A DNA stretch of 64,000 bases, taken from positions 28,942,745 to 29,006,744 of the forward strand of contig NC_034412.1 of assembly GCF_002078875.1 (NCBI RefSeq), given 5' to 3'. Below the pieces are notes generated by a model, which saw only the letters and a list, made by a program, of their open reading frames with translations, made no database searches and was not told the origin of the DNA. The first letter of the stretch is position 1, and each line of letters starts with the position of its first letter. The position numbers and the translations under genes were made by a program. This document shows, piece after piece, positions 1-12,700 of this stretch. The DNA comes from Numida meleagris. Lineage: Eukaryota; Chordata; Aves; Galliformes; Numididae.

Positions 1-3000
1 TAATTTATTGACTATAAGCAGCTAAGTTAGTATCTCTGGCAATGAAAAACCTGCAGGGCTTATTTTCCCATTCTCATATATAGAAGCTCATTTGTTGATT
101 CTTCTCCCACAGTCCCCAACAATAACTGATAAACCAGCTCATCAATATCTAGTTAACAGCTTTAATTTGGCTTGATGCTTTGCTTTATCTCAGTAGGCTT
201 TTCTTTCCCTTACACAATCTCACATTTCACATTGCTGCTGCTACAATGATCTATACTGAGTATCTTCTACAACCTGTGCTACTCACGAGTGTACCTTTTA
301 CCTTTCATTTCTTCATATAATGTTTAGTTTGTGTTACAGTGAGCAGGATAAATGAAATTGTAAACATCAAATACTGAGTTAAAATGTGGAAAAAGGGTCA
401 AAGAACCAGCCTGTTTGCTATATAGATGGAAAAATCTTGTACAGAGAAGCATTAGTTTTCAGTTTAGGTTCAGGGACAGGTAGCACTTGTGTCTTAGAAA
501 CTTGTGACTCTGTGGGTTGCAGCTCTGGTTTTCAGCAGAAGCGAGAAAACAAGAGATTTATATTATAGAAAATTTGTTCCCAGGCACCACATGACTCAGG
601 TTCAACAGCATTTTTCTTTAGTGAATTATGTTTGTTACTGTTGCGGAATTTCATATTTCCTTTTTAGCTTAGTTTCCTGATTGTGTGACTTGTCCATTCA
701 GTAGCATTCGTTAGGGATGTTGCAAGGATGAGAACTAGCAACCCTTCAGGAAAAGTTTGCATTTGTCATCGAAGGAGTCTGTGCTTGTCTCCTTTTTCTT
801 GAAGAAAGTAAAGAACCAGATCACTCACATTCCCAGTTGCAAATATTTACTGGGATAATATGGAGAAAAAACAGTTGTTGTACTCTAGCCCTTCTGTAAA
901 GGCAAAAGTTTTCAGTACTTCTGTTACAAGGGATAAATAAACTTGCTTTTTTAAATATTATGGGCATGGCAGAGGAAACAAGGGGAAAAGACTTTTTTTA
1001 ACAAAAGATCCATTGATCTAAGTCTCCAAACCCTTCTGCAGCAGATGTGTGCATGTATACATTGTCTGCATCATGGCACTGCTCATCAGCAGGCTGAGAA
1101 TGACTTCAAGGTACCTGTGTAGGTACCTATCCCCTTTTGTAGCCATTCAACATGTAATATGTTCCATGACTAGCTCGTGTTGGCTGTTCACAAGTGAACT
1201 GCAGCAGAATGGTGGTGTTCTGGCCTCCTGGTTCCACTAACATCACTGTGCTGTGCTGGTCTATAGAGTAATTGCCCTGATTTACATTACCATTAGCATC
1301 ATTCAGGAATTTACTGATGGATTTTAAACAGTTTTCAGTGCAGTTGAATAAGCTGGATAAGTTGAATCTCAAGAATAGACCTTCAGCTTGTCCCTCTCCC
1401 TTATTCAGCTTTAACATTTGATTGTCTCAAAGCTCTGATGTACGTGTTTATTTTGGCATTCTGTTACTTGATTTCTAGTGGAATGTTGTAAAGTTTATGT
1501 AATTTTGGACCTAGCAGTTAATGTGTCCCCTGCAGGCAGACTCTGTATGAATTTGAAAGAAATTCAATTACCGAACTACTGATAAGTTATCTCAACAGAA
1601 TGCAAATGGATTAAGATGGCTAAATGCTCACTTGTTTATAAATGTACCATTTAGTTTGAAAATGTGCTCTTTAAGAAAAACAACACAAAAAGCTATTCTG
1701 ATGTTTTATACTTTTAGGTTTTTATGTATTTTATTTTATGCTATTCATAAAGCAAACTGTGGTGGTCTTTGTTAAATAAATTAGAATGAAAAACACAAAA
1801 ACTATTTGGCAAACATGCTATACAATTTGTTACCTTCCCTGAATAGATGAAGTAGAAATATTTCCCCTCTAAAAAATACAAATTACCCTTTTGATAAGAA
1901 GTGTTATACATTTTTGCAATATGCATTTTTAAATAGAACATTATTTAGCACATTAGGGAAATTCAGACTTCCATATATATAAAATATGGACATCTCTATT
2001 TATGACTATTAGTTATTACTCATGGAACAATTGATACTTAAATATTTGTGGAAAAAAATCCCTTTCATTACAGTTTTTGAGTGATCTTAATTTCAGTTAA
2101 TGGGTACAAAAATTATTAACTTGCTTGTCTTTCATTCCTCTGCTGTTTTATCATATTAAGAAGTTAGTCCGAGTGATATACATTTCTCATTTTCACAACT
2201 GATTGAGACACTGTGTTTGCTAGTTGTGTAGCTCATGAATTAGCCCATGTACTGCAAGGGGCTTAGAGAACATTTGAGTTTGTCTACTCACAGTGCATGT
2301 AATGTATACAGCTGTAGGCTTTTCTCTGCATTTCCCTGACAAAAAAAAAAAATTCTTTTATCTGTTTTGTACTTACCATATAGGAGGCTGGCTGTCATGT
2401 AGCTTTGGCATGCTAGTTTGACTAGAATTAGAACATAAAAGCTAAATTTACTCTTGATTTTTCTCAAGTTTGTATGCATTTGTCTGAAGGACTGTCCTTT
2501 AATAATAAGAAAAAAGCAAACCTTTTAAAGAGTGCTTTGTTTGCCTGATGAATGATCACACTATGAAGTCATCCTACCGGCACTGCCAATTAAATGATGG
2601 CTTCTTATTAAAGTGATGTGTGTATAAAGATGTATCTTCTGTAGGCCCAAGTCAGGTTGTAACTCTATTTTCTTTCTACAGAATAGTTATAAATACACTT
2701 GTTGAAACCTTTGGCAAGAATCTGGATACTTGTGTAGGTCTGATTCATCTCAGCGGGCTGCTAGAAGCAAATTTCTTAAGAAATATCCCAGTGAATATAT
2801 CCACTGTTATAAAACTGATATTTCTTCAGACCATAAAAGATTATTTTCTATTTCACATTAATGAAGACATTAATTCTGACTTGCAGTTGTGGGGTTAGAA
2901 TGATCAGCTTTGCAAAAATGTTTTTATGAAATTAGATTGAAACAAAAATGATGAATGGTACGTATCTGGTGTCACTAAGGGCATGATGATAATGGATTTC

Positions 3001-5595
3001 ACAGGATGCACAGAATGTGGTAGAAAATAATATTCTGGGACTAGTACTTACAATGTACTGTTCTTTATAACCCTGTTGAAAGGGTCATTCACATATATAT
3101 TTAAACATAAGTCCAGAAATATTTCAGCTAGGGCTATAGTCTGGACCAATCCCACAGTCATCCTCCCACTTACAAGAGTAAGTAGCCACCTGCACCTCAG
3201 GGAACCAGCTTTTTAGGAGAATGCTAGCGTGAGGCTTTGCCAGTGCAGCTGCATGGCTGGGCTCTGCCCAGGGACCCAGGCACTCAGCCTGGTGCAAGGT
3301 GTACCCTCAGCACTTTGCCTCTGCCTCCCTACAGCCATGTAGAGGCAGCCAAGAGTCTGCTTTTTCCAGCTGGTCAGTTCGGAAAAAGCCTTCCATCTAG
3401 CTTCAGTAAGGTCTGCATCAGGTCATGGAAGAAAAAGAATGAGGCTTGAAATAGACAGTTTACACAGTCACATTATTATTTTTTTTTCTGTTTTCCTACT
3501 TAAACTGAGAGTCTTGACCTGCCAGGGCTTTGTAGCAAGCAGAATCCTGCACTTCAATAGAGGTGAAATGATGTTGAAACCAGCTGGAATTTTCAGAACC
3601 AGCCCCTTTGGGGATTGTGACTACAGCATCACACACGTTATAGGACCAGAAAACTTTTCAGCCAGTGGATAAATTCAGATACATGCTATGAGATCAAATG
3701 TGTATTTATGATTACTTTTGTTCTTGCTTCAAGTGCATTTTTCATGAATGATATAGTGTCAGTAGCTAGCCTACTGTCTACGCATTTCCCTGCCAGTCAG
3801 ATGGGTTGATGAGAGAAGACACAGCTTAGCACACATGGCAAAGCAAGAAAATTAAATATTGAGGTGTGCTGTGGTACTTCTTGCTTGAGAAAGTCCAGAA
3901 TAGTGGAGACTTTCTTGTACAGGAAAAAAAAAATAATGAAAAGTATAGCAGAGATTTCTTAAATATTTAAGGCTTTACACTTTTTTTGTAGACTTGTTTA
4001 CTTCATTTTCTCTACTTGCCATTTTTAGTATATCCTCTGTAGACTAGTGTGATGCAGCCAGATAGGATTGATATACCTCCTCTTTTAATAAACCCAACTG
4101 TCATTTTACTTCATCAAGTCAGTAGAATATTTAAAAAAAAAAAGTGCCTTGACAGAATTCTGTTTTCTGAGGATCAGTGTTCTGCGTTACACTTCATAAA
4201 CAGAAAATTTATCTATAGGCTTCATGCACTCAGAGTTTGGAACATTACTAAGGTGCTGTCCTCATGTCTTCAGTCATCTATGTCAGAGCTGGAACTTGGA
4301 AGTAATGTTATCAGAGCTTACTTCAGGTGTTCTATATGATTTACTAGTGAAGGTGCCTGTTAACATAAAAATTTTAATACCTGAAGCACCTACTATCTAT
4401 AGTCCTGATGATTTGATGCTGAAGATGTTGACCTCAGTACAAGGTCTTGCCATATAACACTGATAAATAAGATAATATTTTTCTAGGCAGCCCTAAGCAG
4501 ACAAATACAGTATTGTCTCCTCATAAATTTTCATCAGTTAGCTAGTTTCGACAGAAGACACTGCAAAGCCTTAACAAATTACTCTCTCACCCCTTTTCAC
4601 CCCAACTGTTACTTAGCTGCATGTGACACGGGAAAGAAAGTTGAAAAAGCATGGTGGTTATGCTGAAAAAATGTTGCCTCTATAGTTCCACTCAAAATCC
4701 AATCAGAGCCAAATTACTTCAGTTTTCCTCAAAGGTACTGTCAGTAGTACTAATCAAGGCAGTGCAACATCTGCTGCTGCCAAGAATGATAAAACTGTAG
4801 CCAATGAAAAAAATAATTGATACTGTGCCAAAACAAGGTGTACTTCTAATTATTGAAGTTTTCAACTGCTACAGTGGAGGAATTGTTTTAAACAGATGTA
4901 GCTGAAAGCATACAGTTCTTTTGAGATGTTCTTTACTGCGGTAAGACCATCCTAGATACATTTGTTGACCATAAAGATCCCTTTCTTTCAAGGAACATCG
5001 CTTACTACCATAACAGCAAACAAATTTCAAACTTATCTTAAAAACGTTACTGTCTACTACTTGAAAGCAAACAAACAACAAAAGCATGCAATGCCTGTGG
5101 AGGTTGTAAATTTCACTAAAAAAGAACCTACCACCCCAAATAACAGTTACACATTGTTTTGTAGAATGAAATGTAAGAACAAATGTTTTGTGTTTTTTTT
5201 TTTAACCTTCTGATACCAGTAATAAGCAACTTTGAGGCTAGAAAAAGAAAAAACCCTTGGGCAGTCAAGCTGCTTTAAACCATGTGAATTTCAATGTTCA
5301 CCCATCCTGCAGCATAATTTGAAGCCATGTTGAAAGAGCTCTATTTTATTTATAATGTGGGAAGATAGCTCAAAGAACTTATAAAACCAGACAGTATGTC
5401 AATGTAAACAAGAATGCAAATGACACTTCCACCTTTCTGGAGGCTCTTTTAAGCAAGCTTTCCCACATGTCCATTGGTGTCTCCTTTAGGACACAATACT
5501 AAAGATGAAAGTTAAACACATCAGTGAAATAAACTGTACAATTATATACTGCAAAAATTTCTTTTCAGTAGGAATTAATCTCCAACCGCAGCAAT
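1..5595. other. Unique AT-rich noncoding DNA, no gene seen
   Basis: I see no exon, RNA gene or recognisable transposon here. Open frames are short (the longest are about 96 codons, at 4049-4339 on plus and 1127-1417 on minus), have low-complexity or random composition, and resemble no family I know. Mononucleotide runs occur at 2341-2353 (A13) and about 5193-5203 (T11). A slightly GC-richer patch at about 3230-3350 has no recognisable content. The stretch could be intergenic or intronic; the sequence alone cannot say which. Confidence 0.6.
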
Positions 5596-5688
5596 TGTCG
5601 CAGTGTGACAATGAATAGACCCTAAGGAACCAGGATGCCCTCCTGGGGAGAGAGACACAATCACAGATACTGTGGAGTCAGCTCTCTG

Positions 5689-5694
5689 TTTAAT
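5689..5694 (-). terminator. ATTAAA polyadenylation signal of the LTR
   Basis: On the minus strand this reads ATTAAA, a common variant of AATAAA. A GT-rich stretch (TGTGATTGTGTC) follows within about 35 bases, matching the usual downstream element. It would end transcripts made from this LTR or read into it. Confidence 0.5.
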
Positions 5695-5710
5695 GTTGCA
5701 CAAAGCCCGT

Positions 5711-5717
5711 TATTATA
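5711..5717 (-). promoter_or_regulatory. TATA-like box of the LTR
   Basis: On the minus strand the sequence reads TATAATA, about 344 bases from the 5' end of the LTR. It lies about 17 bases before the ATTAAA signal, as in LTRs with a very short R region. Whether it still drives transcription cannot be judged from sequence. Confidence 0.55.
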
Positions 5718-6061
5718 CCCATACACTCGCAGCGCACACACACCTGCGCCTAGCCCACGCACCCACACTCCCCCCAAAGTCTGCTTAGCACAAGGCATTA
5801 CATTTACAAGCACGTGTTGTGATGTTCATTTGTGTGTACAACTGTCCAAGGTGAGCAAAGTCCATTTTCCATTCTTTTGCAGTCTTATGATCAGCATTTT
5901 GTGCCTCTCTTCGATACATTGTCTCTTTCTGCTATCGGGACTTTCTGCCTCTTGAGGCACCACATAGTTGCTTCCTCCTCTTTCTTGCGCCGGGTGTGCA
6001 CAAACAACAATTGTCCCTCCCTGGCTGATCACCTGTAACCCCACCAGCCTGCTCGTCTACA

Positions 6062-6819
6062 AGAGATAATAGCATCTTTGCAAGGAAGGAAGAATATGGC
6101 ATAAGGACAATAGAATGTATTAGTAATTCTGGAAATTATGCAGGATCTTCAGGGAAAAAGTACTAAGGGAGATCAGAAAGCAGCTCAGGAATGAAGAGAA
6201 ATTATAAAAAGAAAAAAATATTTAAAAAATCAGCAATGTCGAAGAGTTTATCATTATAAACTGTTTCAGTGTAGATAAAGAAGGAAGTGATTATTTAGTG
6301 ATTCTCGGTATAGAGCCTTTCCCGTTAGGATATTAAAGCACAAGGTTGTGAGGTAGGAGGCAATGTACCCTCAGAAGAGATTTGAAGCTTTTCCTTAGCT
6401 TATCAAGGAGTTGATCTTTCTGTTAAAGTGAGAGCAATATCTAAATATGTCCTGTGATATCTGCTGCTGGATCAGTACTTGATGTGTAAACAGTAAAATC
6501 ACTGAAGAAACAAAAATGTATAACTAAGAGGTAAATATGGAGCGATATCCTACAGAAGCAAAGTAAAAACACAAAATAGATTACAGCTACTAAGAAATAT
6601 GAAAGTCAAGAAGGAAATCCTAAAAGTAGAAGAGGAATGCCCCATTATTTAATTAGGAAAGAGTGAAAAATGAAATGCAGAAGAAAGGCCATAGTATACA
6701 ATACTTCTTATTGTGTGTTTCTGCATGCAAGAATAAAAAAAACAGTTGTGACCTAACAGTTATGATCATTTTAATAAGAAGGTGGCATAATATTCAACAG
6801 GGGATCAACGTTTAAGTAG
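6062..6819. other. Purine-rich decayed DNA, no clear feature
   Basis: Unique sequence rich in A and G. It lies directly upstream of the old CR1/L3-like relic and may be its further decayed 5' part, but I can see no convincing coding similarity to support that. No gene is visible. Confidence 0.35.
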
Positions 6820-7270
6820 TACATCTTTAAGTTAGTAAAGCCTGATGAAATCTGTCCTAGAGTAGTTAAGGAGCTTCCAAAGCCTCTAGAGATTATTTTT
6901 CAGAAGTAGTGGAGATTAGGTTAGATGCAAGAAAACTTAAGAAATTTCAGTATAGAAGTTCTCTATAATTTTGAGGTTTAGATGGTGTGAACATTAGAGA
7001 TCTGGGAATTGTGAACCAATCTGCTTTGTTTTGTTAACTTAAAAATGCCTGAACAAGTTATTAAACTGCCTACAAATATCTGGAATCTAAGTAAAAGCCA
7101 GCACTGATTGGTTCTTGAAATATCCTTCAGGTTTTCTTTGTTACAATAATTGGTCAAATAAAAGAGAGAAAAATAATAGACGTTATAGATCTTGGCATCT
7201 TTATAAGCAAAGGAGATTAATAAAGTCTGCTGCAAAATTACTGGTTTTTTGGGAGGGAATGATCTGTAAG
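6820..7270 (+). mobile_element. Very old CR1/L3-like LINE relic (RT region)
   Basis: Three separate patches match the CR1-type ORF2 protein in the correct order on the plus strand. At about 6838-6905 one frame reads DEICPRVVKEL, against [11 protein letters not shown] in the better CR1 copy at 26.4 kb. At about 7095-7125 the bases resemble the SQHGF region. At about 7177-7200 a frame gives DVIDL before a decayed match to the LDFSKAFD box. Stops and indels are frequent, so this is a dead fossil. The spacing between patches fits an ORF2 that has lost some sequence. It may belong to the older L3/CR1 lineages of reptiles and birds rather than to chicken-type CR1. I matched it by eye only. Confidence 0.5.
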
Positions 7271-9045
7271 TCCTGTATAGCAGGAAAATAATTAATTCCA
7301 GCAGCAATTAGGAGTAGGTTGTAAAAGGACTAATCTGCAGAACACAGTACTGGCAGGAGATGAGGAAGGGAAGAAAACCCATTTTGTGAGTAGATTGGGT
7401 TCCTAGGGAGGTCGCATACGAAATCACAGAGGGAAAAATTTCTCCACCTGGTAATTGTGAAAGGAAAAAAAAAAAGCCCCATAAGGTGAGTAATTGAGTA
7501 ATACCTGTACTGCTAACGCCAGCGGATGGTAGCAGGCCTGGGCTGGCTGAAATGGCATTGAGCACTGACTGTCAAGGATCTGTGGCCTTTTCTGAATGTA
7601 GGCCGCATAATCACATACTGGGCATTACGTGAGGCCACCTTACTTGCTGCTTTTCCTGAACGCATTATCCTGATATAGGATTCCGCTGTTACTGCTCAGA
7701 AGGCTTATGACAACATCTCATACTTCCAGCCTGATGTTACCTTGTGATGAAAGGAGAACCAGCTCATGGTACTCTTCTGGATGGTAATGGTTTTAACAGA
7801 GAATTTCTCATTTAATTTTTTTGTCAATAAGTGGGAGCTAAAACAGTTTACAGATCCAAGGAGGTAGACTGAGTAGTGGTCACAGATCCCATTTGTTCAT
7901 CCACAAGAAGCCACCTCTGGGGCTAAGCCACAGATTAATATACCAGACATGCAAGAGCAAATACAAGGCATTCAGGAGCAGATTCAAATTTTAAACACCA
8001 ACACGAGTAAGTGGTCACATTTTACAAAGGAAAATTTCTGCTGGCACCTGAGCTGTATAATATCTATTAAATATCTCTTAACCCTTTACAGATAATTAAA
8101 TGTTTTACAGTGAAGTGTAATCCCATGGCATGTAAGATGTACAGATTGTAAGGTATTTATGAAATGTAGCATTTGAAAAGAAGCATTTGCACCTAAGAAA
8201 TAACAGAGAGGTTGAGACGTAAGCAACACACAGATCCACAGTACTGATCTCCAACCATTATATTTTAAATCTGTTTTAGTACCATCATATAATGATATTT
8301 TACATATTGAAATAATTTTTCCTCTCTTTCTCTTATGTTTGTTTTCATTCTCTCTGAATGAAGAACCAAAAAGACAGTGAGTGTTTTACAAATCTAGGTA
8401 GAGTTTGATCTGTAATCTAGTCTCACTGCTTTACAGTCAGTCACTATACAATAGAAATATAACAAAACTATGTTCAGTAAATGAATGAAGATTTTGATCC
8501 TATATTGGAGTTCATCAGAACTTAATCAAAATTGTGGAATGATACCTTCATAAGGAGAGCGCAAAACAAAAAAGCATGACATGTTTTCCGTGAGAAAATT
8601 TGTTAATTAATGCACTGAAATGCCAAGAAAACATCAGAAATGTTAAGCAAAAAGGTCAAGATGCGAATGTACCTGTAATTATTACTATTTGCTAGAACTT
8701 TTCAGCTATTTAGAAGTACTGTATGAGCTCTGCGAAAGTAATTAAAAATGATAATTTTGTCTTTTCTGGGAAAACACATTTTTCTGGGAAAAATGTACCA
8801 AAAAAAAAAAGAAGAAAACAAATTCAGAAAAATGTGTCACTGGTTTACAAGAAATTGTGTGTGTTAGACTTGTGTTATGCTGTCAAATGACATTTTTCAA
8901 GTCTAGCGTTATGTAGGGCAGATTTTTGAGATTGAAGCTATATTTAAATTTCACAATTTATTTCTGTGTAATGTATGCAATATTTTGTAGAAAGCCGTGT
9001 TTTCAGTTTTGTCTGAATTAAAGGCAGTGATGACTCAGAAGATGA
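7271..9045. other. Unique noncoding DNA, no gene seen
   Basis: No recognisable gene or young repeat. A short match to the CR1 3' coding end (CTAGGGAGGTCG at about 7402) hints that the old relic upstream might extend to about 7450, but the rest of that stretch does not support it. The remainder is ordinary AT-rich DNA with short A and T runs, for example at about 8800-8812. Confidence 0.4.
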
Positions 9046-9745
9046 GTGGGCTCCAGCATGTATCTCTTTTTCCTCCCCAGCTGCAAGACTTTGTACTTCA
9101 CCTTGTTGAACTTCATTAGAATCCTGCCAGCCCACTTCTCCAGCCTATCCTGGTCCCAAGGAATGGCAGCACATCCCTCTGGCTTACCAGCCACTCCATA
9201 CTATTTTGTGTCACCAAGAAAAACATGTAGAGGCTCCACTCTGCCCCATCATCATTAATGAAGATACTCAACAGTATGCCCCACTATTGATCTCTAGGGT
9301 ACACTGTGAGCTAGCTCCAAATAGACTTTGTACAGCTGATCACAATTCTTGAAGCCCTGTTGTTCATCCCATTTTCAATCTACCTCACTCTGCTCGCCCA
9401 GCCCATCCTTCATCTTCTCTGTGGTAATGTTATGGAAGACAGTGTCGAAATCCTCACTGAAGTCCAGGTAGACAATATCCACTGTTCTCTACTGTCATCT
9501 ACCAGGCCAGTCATTGCATCATAGAAGCTTATCAGGTTGGTCAGGGGTGACTTCCCCATGCCAAATCCATGCTGACTACTCCTGATGATTTTCTTCTTCT
9601 TCATGTGCCTTGAAGTGGTTTCCAGGATTGCTCAATCATATTCTCAGGGATCAAGATGAGTCCTGTAGTTCCCTGGCTGCTTCTTCTCACCTTTTTTGAA
9701 GATAGAATTCTTCCAGTCCTTTGGCAACTCTCCTAAATCTGAGAT
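9046..9745 (-). mobile_element. Old CR1 LINE fragment (reverse transcriptase region)
   Basis: The minus strand matches CR1 ORF2 from upstream of the SQHGF region to just past the palm domain. Recognisable blocks, in plus-strand order, are the Leu-rich segment before CR1 thumb sequences (CTTGTTGAACTTCATTAG at about 9100), the region of the LDFSKAFD box (GAAGTCCAGGTAGAC at about 9460), SQHGF (CCATGCTGACTACTC at about 9565) and the ITPI/YKKG region at about 9690. The same order is seen in copy B at 34.1-36.15 kb. Stops and indels interrupt every frame. The segment equivalent to the FADD box is badly decayed or deleted. Neither the CR1 3' end nor the 5' end is present. Confidence 0.85.
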
Positions 9746-12700
9746 GTTTCTGTAATTTTTTTAGTTAGAACTTATTCTAAACACAGCTCAGCGTTTAAAG
9801 TTTTTGAGATGCTTCTACTTTAACGCATTCTGGCTTCCAGGTTCTTTTTTTACATCAGATAGCGAAAAAAGGATGGACTCCTGTGAGTCCTGTATGGCAC
9901 TATTCCTAAAAGCATAAATGCATACCAGCAATCCATATTTGAGAGTGGCACTTATTTGGCTTACCATGCTTCAGGTCATATTTAAATATTGAAGAGCAGC
10001 AGGAGGGTCCTATGAGAATAGGCACACTGACAAGGTGGGATTCTCAGATTTTGCAGCAGTGAGGGTCTTGATACAATGATTCCCTTCTTGCGTCAGAAAA
10101 TCCACCTCTGCTCCCGTAAGTATTTAAGTAGAAAGAATGGCAAAAGCAGGCTCTGTCTACTAAGGAAGACAGCCTGTGAGGACCCTAGCTTTGCTGAAAT
10201 AAGATGCAGTTACACCAGCAAGTGAGTCAATATAGCTCTTATGATACACAAAGTACACATAAAATGCTACTTGCCAAACGCTTTATTGGTACTAAACTGA
10301 GCCCTATTGTAAATGTTGTTGATGTGCATTTGTATATTTTCCTTTACTTGGTAACATTTTTTGCATTTAATACACTAAAATTTCACATTTATAAATAAAA
10401 CACTTTCAAAAGTGTATCATAACTATAAAAATATGTACTAGCTTCATAATTTTGTAAAAACTTTGAGAAACCATTTGAGTTTGCTATGAACATGAGTATA
10501 ATAATGCACATGGTTTAATCAATATACCTTTCAAGGGAGCCTCATTTGGGATAATGCAAAAGCCATATCTTGCAGTCAGAAATAAATATTTCATTAAATT
10601 ACCTCAAATTTCACTCTCATTGGCAAACCTTTAGTGGTACATAGTTCTTTCCTCTTGATTTTATTGCCCTGGTAACATGCAATCATCTCACAACCCTTCA
10701 CTTTCTCATTTACAGTCTATTGCCTTGCCTTAGATTAATCTCACAGTCATTATCTCATTTAAGTAGGTAATATTTGACCATCTAATCAGCTTAAAGAAAC
10801 TTGAGTAGAAAAATATGGGCTTACTTTTAGCATTCAGAAACATTTTTGAAACAATGAGAAAGTGATTTGATAAAAAAATATGTTCTAAATTATTCTTTTT
10901 GTGCATGAAAATGCACACTCCATTTACTGACATAATTAAATTGCCTATATATCTGACTTTTTAATAATGAAAAGGGAAACCCTAGGGTGCTTAGATAATT
11001 TGCTGTATTCATTTAAAGCGTGGAATTCAGTGGTACCTATTGAGGCATTTAGTCTTCTTGTGCAATGTAAACAGAATGGAAACAGTGCCATAGCTTTCTA
11101 GGGTGGCAGTTTTGATACAGGTTTGTTATTTTTCTGATTTAAGTGCTCTTTTTCAGTGCTTGCATTTCTGTCTGCGAATTACAATGAAAAGAAAAAGTTC
11201 TGTTTATCTTGTCATCCCACTATAAGAAGAATAGTGTATTCAGATGTCAAACTCATCAAGTAGCAATTTTTGATAGATAAACAACATTTTTTTTGAGGGC
11301 TATGTTATTTTTTTATGGTCAGATAGAAAAGGTTTCTAAGTGTTCTTGGAAATCAGATTTAGATCTTGAAAATTATTAGCTAATTCTCCTGATGCCAAGA
11401 TAGATATACTGTTAGATGTGTCATCTGTGATCTAAAATGAATTGACACTGAGGTTAATCTGCAAAGGCTGAGCTACCTGCTGTTGTTTGGAAAAAGACCT
11501 TTGCCTTGCTTAGACTGTGGTTTAGATAATAAGCATTAGTTAAGACATCTTTTCAATTCTCTCAATATAAAATCAGTTCACTATTAACATTAATTTCTCA
11601 TTCCTTGCACATTACCCAATCTCCATTTATTTGAATTTTTACCTCATTCACTAGATGTTATCCATCTTCTCCAAAAATATGTCACAAGCATTTCACACTA
11701 CCTTTTTGTGTTTATGGGTAACTAAGCATGTTGTAACTGTTTGCTTACATTAAAATTTATAAGAATCCAAGAATGTCAGAAAGTTAAAGTCTAGGTATTT
11801 ATTTGAACATAAGGTTTTAATGGGCATGGAAGTTTACTCCTGTCAAAGTCCTGAGTGGAAAAAATAATCCTCCAAAACCAAAAGCCTTATCTCCTTTAGC
11901 TGCAATTTCCAGCAGTCACGTAAAGCCCTCAGCAAATGTGCGTGGTATCAGCGCAGTAAGCCATGAATCCCACTGACAGTCCTCTAGCTGTCCAAGGAAA
12001 AGTATGACTTACTTTTATCTATTATTCAATATTGTAGTATGGTGAATTGCTAAAGTTAGATTTTTTTTTCCCTTCTTTACCTCTTTTTTTTGGGGGGGGG
12101 GGGGGGGGGGTGGTATTGTAGCACACATTCTGGCATTAGCACCTAGTACCTACACAATCTCTACATACAGAAATAGTAGGGGAATTATTGCAAGATTTTC
12201 TGTTCTCTCTAGGTCTGTGTTGAAACAATGTTGCCCTCCTTTCTTTACCAAGATTCCTTCATAACCTTCATATTATACATTAACTTTGCTCTGAAGGACA
12301 GCTGTTTTAATTTCCAGTGCATTGGTTATCCCAAGTACATAGCACTGTGTTTGAATCCTTTGGCCATACACAGACTCTTGCAGTTCCAAGCAACAAAAAC
12401 TCATGAGTAAAACATAGATGTAATTTGAATGGAAAGTTGATGTTTGGCAATTGTTTTCACAATTCAAGCGTGGAGGCAGATCACAAAAAAAGCATATTAA
12501 ATCTCTCTTCATAAGGGATAGATGGATAGAAAGATCGATATTGCTTTTTATGACAGAGTTTTTGAAAAAAATCTAAGGACAATCCCATATAGTAAAAAAA
12601 CTAAAATACCTCATGGACTTAATTTGGATACCAGAAATTTTAGAATGTTACTTTAGGAAATACACTACGATTTATACATATTGTTCTGTAACATGATTTT

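Larger units (their letters stand above)
5596..6061 (-). mobile_element. Solo LTR of an avian endogenous retrovirus
   Basis: Read on the minus strand, this 466-base block begins TGTAGACG and ends GCGACA, so it has the TG...CA ends of a retroviral LTR. Inside are a TATA-like box (TATAATA, plus-strand 5711-5717), an ATTAAA polyadenylation signal about 17 bases further on, and then a GT-rich stretch, in the order expected for U3, a short R and U5. No primer-binding site follows the 3' end and no polypurine tract precedes the 5' end, so it looks like a solo LTR left by recombination between the two LTRs of a provirus. The six flanking bases on each side match at four of six positions, which would fit a decayed 6-base target duplication but is weak. 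I cannot name the family. The 72-codon minus-strand frame inside it (5826-6044) looks incidental. Confidence 0.72.

Noticed and set aside
5826..6044. 72-codon minus-strand frame in the LTR as a gene
   Set aside because: It lies in the U3 part of an LTR and resembles no retroviral or host protein I know. Most likely incidental.
7395..7450. Possible extension of the old LINE relic to its 3' coding end
   Set aside because: Only one short match (CTAGGGAGGTCG) is visible; the neighbouring sequence does not continue the similarity.
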